A stretch of DNA of 64,000 nt from JBCBRD01 sp039819785 (GTDB lineage: Bacteria; Pseudomonadota; Alphaproteobacteria; Rhizobiales; Hyphomicrobiaceae), in contig JBCBRH010000003.1 in assembly GCA_039819785.1 (NCBI GenBank), positions 1 through 64,000 of the forward strand. Reading direction: 5' to 3'. Each line of letters starts with the position of its first letter. The stretch's first letter is position 1. This document shows positions 53,445-62,238 of the stretch, piece by piece. Under the pieces are notes generated by a model, which saw only the letters and a program-made list of their open reading frames with translations, was not told where the DNA came from and ran no database searches. The translations under genes and the position numbers were made by a program.

Positions 53445-55751
53445 TCACCGTACCCGCACGTGCACCCGGTCGACGCGCCCCTTGGCATCAATGACGGAGA
53501 CTTTCGCGAAGCCCGTTTCGTCCGGCTGCCAGATCACATCGCGCCGATGGCGTGACGTCGCAATGGGGTGATCGTCCACCAGCCACGTCAGCGGCAGAAC
53601 GCCGCCTTCCGCCTTCAGACGGACAGCACCATTTCCTTCACCGTGGCCAGTATCCATAACCGCCAGCTCAGACCGGTCCGGCGGAAATGCGATCGCGACA
53701 TCGGCATCTGCGAAAGGCCCAGCCGGTGTCAGAACACGCTCGCGACCGAACCGCTTCAATGGCTCTGGAAGATCAACGCCCGCCACGCGCAGGGTGCCAA
53801 CTGGCGGTGCGGCAAGGGGAGCTGGTTTACGGCCGAGCCGCTGAAACGCATCGAACAGAATGGGCGCCGCAGCCGTCCGGCCGACCAGACCAGGTACAGA
53901 GCTGCCATCGGCCCTACCAACCCAGACGGCAATCACGGTCTTGCCGTCATAGCCGATCGCGAACGCGTCGCGGTAGCCATAAGACGTCCCCGTCTTATAG
54001 GCGAGACGCCCGGCGCGAAAATGCTTTGGTGCGGGCGCGTCCTTCAAGATGTCGCCGACATACCAAGCCGCGACCGGAGACAGCAGCGATGTCCTGGATT
54101 GATCGGCCGCCACCGCGCCAGAGGCATAGCGCTGCGCCAGATTACCTATGCGATGCGACAAGGCAATCGGAGCCCCACCCCGCGCGAGCGCCACGTAGAG
54201 ATGCGTGAGATCCTTGAGCGATAACCCGACGCCACCAAGCGCCACCGCCAATGAGGGTTTCGCACCGTCTGGCAAAGCAGCAGAGACACCCGCCTGACGC
54301 AACCGCGTGATCAAGGCCTGCGGTTGCAACGCGTCAAGCAGCTTGACGGCGGGAATGTTGAGAGACGCGCCGAGCGCTTCGCGTAAGGTGACAGTCCCGC
54401 GGTAGCCGGAATTGAAATTGCGCGGCGCATAGGCCCCGAACCGGGTGCGCTTGTCGACGATCAAAGTCTCGGGATGTCCAAGCCCGGCTTCAAACGCCAT
54501 ACCATAGATGAACGGTTTCAGCGTCGAGCCCGGTGAGCGCACAGCCGATATCATGTCGATCGCACCCAACCGCCCGGCGTCGAGGTAGTCCGCCGATCCG
54601 ACGTGGGCAAGGACTTCGCCGCTGACCGCATCAACAGCTAGAACGGCAGCCGTGATGTCATCACCAAGCAGCCGCGCCTTGTTTTTCACCAGCGCTTCGA
54701 GGCTGGATTGCAACCCACGCTCAAGCGTCAGCCGATGGACGTGTTTGTCAGGCTTTGCGGCAATCTCGGTTTCCGACAGATGCGCGGCAATCAACGGAAA
54801 CGCCGTCCGCGCCGTTGGTACGCGCTCTGATTTCGCACGCTCAGCCTGGGCTTTTGAGATCGCACCCGCCGCAACGCCCCGATCAAGCACCCGGTCTCGT
54901 GCGGCCCGCGCGCGCTTGGAATGCCGGTCCGGTCGTCTGGCCTCGGGCGATTGCGGCAAGGCCACCAGCAGCGCAGCCTCACCAAGCGACAGTCGCTTGG
55001 GTTCCTTGCCGAAGTACGCCAGCGTCGCTGCCCGCACGCCTTCGATGTTGCCGCCAAACGGCGCCAGCTTCAGATAGACATCCAAAATACCGGATTTCGA
55101 CAGGCGTGTCTCAAGCTGTAAAGCGCGCGCCATCTGGCGGACTTTGCCAGCCACAGTCCGTTCATGCCGACGGTCCAGCAAACGGGCCGCCTGCATGGTC
55201 AGCGTCGACGCGCCCGAAATAGCCCGCCCATTTGTAAGGCGTTGGACACCCGCCCGCGCCACCGCCAGCACATCCACACCATGATGCTCGTAGAACCGGC
55301 GATCCTCATAGGCAAACAGCAATGCGAGGTAGCGGGGGTCCACATCATTGACGGTGACAGGCAACCGCCACCGCCCGTCTTGTGCCGTGAATGCCCGCAA
55401 CAGTTGCCCGTTGCGGTCCAGCACGGTTTTCGAGACATCGTCGGCCACATGAAGCGGTGGGGGACCAAGCTGAGCCTTGACGTGATTGAGATAACCCACA
55501 CTCAGCAGCACGGCGATCAGGATCACCCCGAACGCGAACGCGACCAACTTCCCGACGAGCCCATACCAGTTGAAAGACCAGTCGCCGGTTGTGGGATGTT
55601 TGCCGGAATCCACGATGTCCTCCACAGCGCAAGGGGTGGACATCGCAGCCGTCGCGGACGGGCCAATCGTCGTTTGCCCCGTCGGGGTCGCAGTGTTCGC
55701 CGCCGCAGCAACACCGGCTGAAACTGAGGCACGGGTGGGCATATCGGTCAT
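53445..55751 (-). CDS. pbpC: Penicillin-binding protein 1C
   Basis: A 768-residue class A PBP of the PbpC subfamily. One span near residues 65-90 is followed by GT51 with the catalytic Glu in YEDRRFYEHHGVD and SGASTLTMQAARLL, then a transpeptidase with SPGSTLKPFIYGM, SLN, and KTGTSYGYRD. A C-terminal BiPBP_C-type domain ends the protein (PLTWLVDDHPI through VSVIDAKG). The ATG at 55751 has GAGGA upstream. Only 10 bases separate it from the alpha-2-macroglobulin stop, so the pair forms an operon as in enterics. Confidence 0.95.
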   Translation of the reverse strand: MTDMPTRASVSAGVAAAANTATPTGQTTIGPSATAAMSTPCAVEDIVDSGKHPTTGDWSFNWYGLVGKLVAFAFGVILIAVLLSVGYLNHVKAQLGPPPLHVADDVSKTVLDRNGQLLRAFTAQDGRWRLPVTVNDVDPRYLALLFAYEDRRFYEHHGVDVLAVARAGVQRLTNGRAISGASTLTMQAARLLDRRHERTVAGKVRQMARALQLETRLSKSGILDVYLKLAPFGGNIEGVRAATLAYFGKEPKRLSLGEAALLVALPQSPEARRPDRHSKRARAARDRVLDRGVAAGAISKAQAERAKSERVPTARTAFPLIAAHLSETEIAAKPDKHVHRLTLERGLQSSLEALVKNKARLLGDDITAAVLAVDAVSGEVLAHVGSADYLDAGRLGAIDMISAVRSPGSTLKPFIYGMAFEAGLGHPETLIVDKRTRFGAYAPRNFNSGYRGTVTLREALGASLNIPAVKLLDALQPQALITRLRQAGVSAALPDGAKPSLAVALGGVGLSLKDLTHLYVALARGGAPIALSHRIGNLAQRYASGAVAADQSRTSLLSPVAAWYVGDILKDAPAPKHFRAGRLAYKTGTSYGYRDAFAIGYDGKTVIAVWVGRADGSSVPGLVGRTAAAPILFDAFQRLGRKPAPLAAPPVGTLRVAGVDLPEPLKRFGRERVLTPAGPFADADVAIAFPPDRSELAVMDTGHGEGNGAVRLKAEGGVLPLTWLVDDHPIATSRHRRDVIWQPDETGFAKVSVIDAKGRVDRVHVRVR

Positions 55752-55761
55752 GGCCGCATCC

Positions 55762-58700
55762 TCAGTTCGCAGAGTGGGGAACAACGCGCACGCTTTGTGC
55801 AGCTGTCCGGGCATAAGCCTCAGGCCGGTACATGTCTTCCACGCTTGCCCCCGGCTGCAGGTACGTTCCAGGTGTCACCGCTCGAACAATGTAGGCCATG
55901 CTCATCGTCGTGCCAGCTGGCTTCGCATTGCCGCCGTGCTGTCCATTGAGATTGTAGGCCGCAACGAACCGGTCATCGCGAAACTCGGTGTGCTCTGGAT
56001 TGATGGTCGTCTTGAGCCACGACAACGCTTTGACATCCCCTGACGCAACCAGCCGCGGGTTTTCAATCTCGAAGCCTGCTGGCAGTCGGTCCACCACAAG
56101 TAGGTGTCCACCTGGACTTTCCGTTGTAACGTCAAGCACGATCACCGCACGCGTGTTTTGCGCGACGCCTCCTGCTGAGGGATCAAGCGCGGCCCCATCC
56201 AGCGTGAACATCCGTCGCGTGACCTTGAAGCCCTTTGAGATCTCAGGCTCAGGCGTTAGCGCGGCACCGACCACTGATACCACCGCATCGACAGCCACTT
56301 TGCCGCTGTTTTCGATCACGATGGTTCGCTTCGCCAGGTCTGCCGCGTCATAGGTCCGGTTCAGCTGGCCATTGACGCCTGCCTGATCGATCGTGAGCGT
56401 TACGGGCGCATCCGCACCGCTGAGCGTATTGGCCGCCAGCAGCATCCATGCCTGCTCCTGTGTCGAGGTATACCGGCGGCTTTCAAAGCGGGCTGCCACC
56501 ACATCTTTCAAGGTCGCAGCGCTGCCCTTAAACTGTTTCGTTTCACCAGCCAGCGTCATCACAGCAGCCCCGTCGCGCAGGAATGAGCCGTAGTCCGAGC
56601 GGGCAAATGTCACGAGGCTTTGGTTGGTTGTGGGAGAAACCGACAACGCTGCATGGGCCGTTTTCACGTCGGCAATTGCAGCACCGAACGCGCGTCCGGC
56701 CCGCTCCATATCACCGATCATTGCCAACGCGGCGCCAAGTTGCGCCTTGGCCAGCGGCGTTGCGAAACGTTTCAACCGCTCATCGGCATAATACCGGAGT
56801 TCACCAGCCGGTGCGCGCTTGTTACGGGCCAGAACATACAGGGCATAGGCCCGCGTCTCGCCACCCTTCGCGAAGTCCTGAGCGTACGCCACATAATTTT
56901 GCAGCCGGTCCAGCGCCTGGGAAAACCCGCGTTCGGGAACGTCAAAACCTTGTTCCCTTGCACGGCTGAGGAAGTCGGTGACATAAGCCGTCAGCCAGAC
57001 GTCGCCGTAGCTTGGCCCCCAGGTGCCAAATGCGCCCGACGCATCCTGCATCTGGAACACACGCGCGACAGCTCCGGCAACGCGCTCCTTGATGGCCGTG
57101 TCCGTCGCAATGCCAAGATTGGCAGCCACCGCGTTCGCATAAATCAACGGCAACGCTCGGCTGACGGTCTGTTCCGCGCAGCCATAGGGATAGCGGTCCA
57201 GTTGGGTGAGCAGCGATGGCACGTCAAACCGTGCCGTCGAGCCGACCGACACATTGACCGTCGAGCGATTCGCGATGAGTTCCTGAATGAGGTCGGAACT
57301 CAACGACAGCCGGCCGCCTGGCACCAAGGACGACACAGTCGTCCGTTTGATATCGCCAGCCGGCGGCTTCACGTCGATCTTCAGCGTGCGTGAAACGATG
57401 ATGTTGTCGGGGCCCGTAATATTGACGGCGTAGGTGGTCATGCCGACAGCGTCCGGGGCGAGCCTGACAATTTCAGGCTTCCGTTCTCCAGCGTTCAACG
57501 TGACCTTGCGATCCGCGACGGTTTTAGACCCAGCACCCACGGCAGAGCGATCGATGGAAAAGGCATAAGCCCCCTCGGGTCCATCGACATTGTGAACATC
57601 CACACGAACATCGGCTTTGTCACCAAGCGTCAGAAACCGTGGTGCTGAAACGGTCAGCGCAATCGGGTCACGAACGATAACATCGCGGCTCGCGTGTCCA
57701 AGCTTGCGCTCGCTCCAGGCCATGGCCATCAGTCGGACACGCCCGTTGAAGTCTGGAAGGTCGAACGCTACATCCGCCGTCCCATCTTCGCCGACATGCA
57801 CAATGCCGGAATAGACCGCAACCGTTTCCTCGACGGGAGGTGATCCCTGCATCGCGAGACTGCCCGCGGCATCACCCCCTGAGCGCAACGCACCACGCTG
57901 GGCTCGCATGCCGTCGATCAGGCGGCCGTAGTAATCGCGGATCGACATTGAAAGCTGCGTCTGCCCGTTAAACCAGGCATTGGGATTGGGAGCCTGATGA
58001 CCGGTCAGATTGAGAATGCCGACGTCCACGACACTCACCGTAACGCGGGCTGCTTCGCCGGGATCAAGACCATCGACCTTAACCGGGATTGTCAGGGTTT
58101 CCCCAGATCCGATCTGCTCGGCCGCACCCAGTGCCACCTCAAGGGTCCGCGCCGCCTGATCGAGCGCCAGCCACTTAATCCCGACAGCACGGCTTGGCAT
58201 GCGCTTGGCAGCCTCGTTCATGGGCCGGTAAAGCATCGCCGTTACATAGGCACCAGCACCCCAGGTTCCAGAAACCTTGACGGGCACATCGCCGCCGCCG
58301 GCAGGGATATCGACATCCATGAATGTCTTGAGATCACCGCTCATCACGGCAACGAGGGCGCGCCCGCCGCGCTTGTCCGCGATCCGCAACTTGGCCGTCT
58401 CGCCGGGAGCATAGACAGACTTGTCCAGTGCCACATCGAGCATTTCCGGGCTTTCAGGCGTATCGCCTCCCGTGTGCCAGCCAGCCGAAAATATCGCGGA
58501 CGTTACCGGCCCATTCCCAGCACCCGCCTCGCTGACTTCGAGCTGGTAACGCCCATACGTCACGGGCATGGCTAGGGTCGCCTTCCCGGTCGCATCCGTT
58601 GCCACGGTGCGGCTCTCGACCTTGCGTGTCAGCGTCATGGCATCGTACGTCCAGTAGCCATCACGGCTGTACCATTGCCACGTCGTATCCAGGCGCGACA

Positions 58701-61131
58701 GCGTCCAAGTCAGTTGCTTGGACGGTGCGGGTTTTCCGGAACGATCCAGATAGACAATGTCAAACGTAGCTGTCTCACCTTCGCCCAAGACCTTTTGACT
58801 TTGACCCGAAGTGTTCCCACCCGAACCAGTTGCAGCAAACAACGGCTTGACGCCGATCCTGGGCTGCTGGGTATCAATGGGAAGTCGAACCGATCGTTCG
58901 ATCGTCCGGCCACCTGGTTCACGCAATCGCAGCAAGACCGTGGCTTCAAGCGGCTTGCTTGTTCGCGGGATGGGAGGCAGTGAGACGGGAACCCGCGCTG
59001 CACCCGCGGCATTGGTATTGGGTAGGGTCTCGAAGCGTTCACGTACTGGCGAAATCGTCTCGTCGGCCAGACCAAACGAGAACCCGCGATAGCCCCTCAC
59101 GCCCTGCGTTGAAGCGCGGACAACAACTTCCCCTTCCAGCGCCATGTCGGTCGCCGGTGGTCCGTAGAGAAACACACCCTTCACATCGATTGCACTAGCC
59201 TGCCCGACCGTGATCGCATCGCCCGTCGGTGTCAGCGTTAGGTCGAGCCGCTCGGGAACAAAATCTTCAACGAGAAATGCAGTCTCCGTCAGCGCGGCAG
59301 CCTTCGGGTCAAGATGCATACGGGCTCGCCATGTCCCCGTCATGGAGCCATGCGCGAGGGCCATCGTAACACTGCGCCCACCAAGTCCTTGGTCCGCGAG
59401 CACTTGACGGCGATGTTCCACCCCATCAGGCCGCGTAACGATTAACGTCACGGGCAGAGTGGAGGCTACGCCGGCGCGTGTGCGAACCAGTCCGGTGAGG
59501 TGCACGTCTTCACCGGGACGGTAAACGCCACGTTCTGTCGTCAGGAAAGCATCAACGGCACCGGGGGCCTTCCGGCCGGCAACACCACGATCAGAAAGGT
59601 CGAATGCACTCCCGGCAAGGTCCAGAAACGCATAGTCCGTCGGCCCGTTTTGAGCGACCAGCATTGACGGTGCCGAACCGCCTTCGCCGCGCGTCAGCGC
59701 CGCGCCAAACCTCGCATACCCTCGGGCATCGGTTTGCGCCGTCGCCAGCACCTCGTTGTTCCGCGCAACCAGACGAACTTCGACGCCAGCGACCGGTGCC
59801 GTGTCCGAAAGCGAACGCACGAAGGCATGGACACCGTCATCACCGCTAAAGGCTGTCAGTCCCAGGTCAGAGACGATGAACCACTGCGTAGCGACTTGAT
59901 TGGCCTGCCCCGCCTTCAGGTCGTCGGCTGGTTTTGCAACCATCGCGTAAGCGCCTGGCTTCAAGGTTCCGATCGCCTCGCTGATGGGAAATGCTGTCGT
60001 CACCTCTTTGTTCAGGTCTGATGCAACACTCAATGCGCCGGAGTAGACTTTCTCACCCGACTTCGACTGGATCGTCGACACATCCCAGCTAGACAGCTGC
60101 CGTTGCAGATCACCGTTCTGCATCACCGTGTTCAACGCGCGATCACCCACGCGGTATACGTCGACCGTGACAGTCGCTGTGTTAACTGAAACGACGGGGA
60201 TGCCCTGCTGGCCACGGCTTGGCAGAACGTAGGATTTGCCGTTGAACCGGACAAACGGTTTGCGGTCAGGCACATACACCGCGATGGCGATGTCTTTTTG
60301 CAGTGTCTCTTCGACAGACGACGGCAGTCCGGCGCGCACCTTGATTTCAGACCGCGTCCCGTGTGCAAAGCCTTCGATGCAAAGCTGGCGGCCCTCCCGT
60401 GTCACACCGGCCGCATCCCGTCCGCCGACGGACACAAAGGCGGCAAAATCCGTTGGCGCCATCGTGAGCTGTTCGGAAAACTCCAGGCACACACGCGGTG
60501 ATGCAAGGTCGGACTGGGTCGTGTAGTTCACCATGCGGAACCCGTGCGTGGCCCGCAGCGCCTCATAGGATGCTTGCCGCTTTGGCGTCCGGTCGAGCGC
60601 GTACGCCACTTTCAGCGCATTCAAGGCAGGCCGCCAATATGATCGGCGCTGCAGAGCATCACTCAACACGTCCAGCGCAGCGGCTTTCTGCAAATTCGAT
60701 TTTGCCCGTCGGTAGCCAGTGTAGGCCGCACCCGACGCATGAACCGGAATGTCATAGCGTTCCGAGCCCTGCAGCGTTCTCGGCGCAATCGCCAACAACG
60801 CACGCGCCAGCCCCGTCCATGCTGCGGCATTCTGCGGTGCACTCACCACAGCTGATGCAAACGATCGTGAGGCGGCCCGCGCATCGCGGCTCAGAAGGCC
60901 CTGACCATTGCGCACGGCAGCGCTGACATTCACGTTTTGCGCGCCATAAGCCTTTTTTAAAAACGTTTCATAACGTGCAGCATCGCGGGCCACTTGGGTA
61001 TGCCCGAACGTAGGCTCTTTTGGAGGTGTCACGGGGGCTGTTTGAGCACGCACACTTGCGTGCGCCAGAGCTGTGATGAGCAACGCGCCTGCGAGGCTGG
61101 ACGCGGCCAAAACGTGCGCAATCGGTTTCAT
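55762..61131 (-). CDS. Bacterial alpha-2-macroglobulin
   Basis: A protein of about 1,789 residues of the bacterial alpha-2-macroglobulin family, thought to trap proteases in the periplasm and protect cells whose wall is being repaired by PbpC. The thioester motif is intact as YGCAEQT near residue 1315. MG/bait-type beta domains come before it and an alpha-alpha barrel (complement-like) with receptor-like end follow. An N-terminal signal (HVLAASSLAGALLITALAHA) is followed by Gln/Thr, not by a lipobox cysteine, so unlike the E. coli protein it is probably soluble. The ATG at 61131 is used; one at 61143 is equally possible. Confidence 0.93.
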   Translation of the reverse strand: MKPIAHVLAASSLAGALLITALAHASVRAQTAPVTPPKEPTFGHTQVARDAARYETFLKKAYGAQNVNVSAAVRNGQGLLSRDARAASRSFASAVVSAPQNAAAWTGLARALLAIAPRTLQGSERYDIPVHASGAAYTGYRRAKSNLQKAAALDVLSDALQRRSYWRPALNALKVAYALDRTPKRQASYEALRATHGFRMVNYTTQSDLASPRVCLEFSEQLTMAPTDFAAFVSVGGRDAAGVTREGRQLCIEGFAHGTRSEIKVRAGLPSSVEETLQKDIAIAVYVPDRKPFVRFNGKSYVLPSRGQQGIPVVSVNTATVTVDVYRVGDRALNTVMQNGDLQRQLSSWDVSTIQSKSGEKVYSGALSVASDLNKEVTTAFPISEAIGTLKPGAYAMVAKPADDLKAGQANQVATQWFIVSDLGLTAFSGDDGVHAFVRSLSDTAPVAGVEVRLVARNNEVLATAQTDARGYARFGAALTRGEGGSAPSMLVAQNGPTDYAFLDLAGSAFDLSDRGVAGRKAPGAVDAFLTTERGVYRPGEDVHLTGLVRTRAGVASTLPVTLIVTRPDGVEHRRQVLADQGLGGRSVTMALAHGSMTGTWRARMHLDPKAAALTETAFLVEDFVPERLDLTLTPTGDAITVGQASAIDVKGVFLYGPPATDMALEGEVVVRASTQGVRGYRGFSFGLADETISPVRERFETLPNTNAAGAARVPVSLPPIPRTSKPLEATVLLRLREPGGRTIERSVRLPIDTQQPRIGVKPLFAATGSGGNTSGQSQKVLGEGETATFDIVYLDRSGKPAPSKQLTWTLSRLDTTWQWYSRDGYWTYDAMTLTRKVESRTVATDATGKATLAMPVTYGRYQLEVSEAGAGNGPVTSAIFSAGWHTGGDTPESPEMLDVALDKSVYAPGETAKLRIADKRGGRALVAVMSGDLKTFMDVDIPAGGGDVPVKVSGTWGAGAYVTAMLYRPMNEAAKRMPSRAVGIKWLALDQAARTLEVALGAAEQIGSGETLTIPVKVDGLDPGEAARVTVSVVDVGILNLTGHQAPNPNAWFNGQTQLSMSIRDYYGRLIDGMRAQRGALRSGGDAAGSLAMQGSPPVEETVAVYSGIVHVGEDGTADVAFDLPDFNGRVRLMAMAWSERKLGHASRDVIVRDPIALTVSAPRFLTLGDKADVRVDVHNVDGPEGAYAFSIDRSAVGAGSKTVADRKVTLNAGERKPEIVRLAPDAVGMTTYAVNITGPDNIIVSRTLKIDVKPPAGDIKRTTVSSLVPGGRLSLSSDLIQELIANRSTVNVSVGSTARFDVPSLLTQLDRYPYGCAEQTVSRALPLIYANAVAANLGIATDTAIKERVAGAVARVFQMQDASGAFGTWGPSYGDVWLTAYVTDFLSRAREQGFDVPERGFSQALDRLQNYVAYAQDFAKGGETRAYALYVLARNKRAPAGELRYYADERLKRFATPLAKAQLGAALAMIGDMERAGRAFGAAIADVKTAHAALSVSPTTNQSLVTFARSDYGSFLRDGAAVMTLAGETKQFKGSAATLKDVVAARFESRRYTSTQEQAWMLLAANTLSGADAPVTLTIDQAGVNGQLNRTYDAADLAKRTIVIENSGKVAVDAVVSVVGAALTPEPEISKGFKVTRRMFTLDGAALDPSAGGVAQNTRAVIVLDVTTESPGGHLLVVDRLPAGFEIENPRLVASGDVKALSWLKTTINPEHTEFRDDRFVAAYNLNGQHGGNAKPAGTTMSMAYIVRAVTPGTYLQPGASVEDMYRPEAYARTAAQSVRVVPHSAN

Positions 61132-61439
61132 GGTTGGTTTCATCCCTGATGTCGGAGCGGTGTCCGGTAGGTTTATGGCAATGCACTTTGGAAACGGTCG
61201 GGCAGCAGGCTTTCGTCGTTGCCCGTCATCCCCCAATGAACGTCAAACCCGCTGGAATGTTGAGACCATCATTGGCGCGGTTGAGAAGCTTGGCCGCAAG
61301 CGTCGCCTTCCGGGAATTTCCGTGAATTACCGCACGTTTCCATGGGGTGAATTTAATGTTGCCGCAAACAGCAAAACGGGCCGGCAGCAAGGAGCTGGCG
61401 ACCCGTTCAGAATTTTCAAATTGAGTGAGAGTTCTTGTG
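61132..61439. other. Intergenic region, no gene seen
   Basis: 308 bases between the alpha-2-macroglobulin gene and the next minus-strand gene. It presumably holds the promoter of the alpha-2-macroglobulin/pbpC unit. No small frame, RNA or hairpin stood out. Confidence 0.45.
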
Positions 61440-62057
61440 TTAATGCCGCGTGGCTGCGGTCGCTCCGCCGAACTCACCTTCGATACCGGCGGTATTGATG
61501 CTGAGGTCGGGTACGTTGAGACCCGCGGCAGAAGCATCGATACCAGGCAATGTCATCGCAACCGAACGGCTCCAGACATGCTCGAACGCTGTCTGCGCGC
61601 TCTTTGATGTGCCGGCACAACCGGTCGAGAACCGCTCGTAGGCATCGCGCTTGGCCGGTTCCCGGCGAAGGCAATCGCCAATCCACGTCGCGTCAGTTCC
61701 AAGGCAAAGTTGCTCATGTGCATCAAGCAGGCGCGGATCGTTCGTCACGCGAACATCGATTCGCGCTCCTGCCAGCGTTGCTGTGACGGGTGCTGTATCG
61801 ATATCTTCAATCTCAAGACCCGTCAGAACAAGCCGGATGCGCGCACCGGCTGCAGTCAAATCGGCCGCAACGACGCCCAAAGCCTGGATCACGGGGCTTT
61901 CAACGGAGCGAGCAAAAACCGAAACGTCGTAGCTGCTGCAACCCTCATCCCGCTTAATGGTCAGGGCGGTTAGACCCTTCTCCATGAATTCCGTCAAACG
62001 AGCCGTCTTATCCTCTCTCTTTACCACTTGAATGTCGGCGGGAGGCTGAAGGCTCAT
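61440..62057 (-). CDS. Hypothetical protein
   Basis: A 205-residue protein I do not recognise. No signal peptide or span is seen; it begins with a hydrophilic segment (VVKREDKTARLTEFMEKGL). Four cysteines (EGCSS, EQLCLG, GDCLRR, STGCAG) and a middle rich in Ala, Val and Asp are notable. AGGA precedes the ATG at 62057. It lies 181 bases downstream of the partial gene at 62239-64000 on the same strand. Confidence 0.65.
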   Translation of the reverse strand: MSLQPPADIQVVKREDKTARLTEFMEKGLTALTIKRDEGCSSYDVSVFARSVESPVIQALGVVAADLTAAGARIRLVLTGLEIEDIDTAPVTATLAGARIDVRVTNDPRLLDAHEQLCLGTDATWIGDCLRREPAKRDAYERFSTGCAGTSKSAQTAFEHVWSRSVAMTLPGIDASAAGLNVPDLSINTAGIEGEFGGATAATRH

Positions 62058-62238
62058 GATGTCGTGTCCTTTTCTTACACCTGGATCGGGCAAGTCTCGT
62101 CCTTTGGGCAAGGACGAAAAAACCAGGCTTCGTGTTTGCCTGACCATTAACGGCGCAATGGGTTAATGGGCGGTTTCACTGAGGTTCAATTTGGGTGATC
62201 TGGACCATTCTTTTTTGGTCCGTTGTCGTTGTTTTTCT

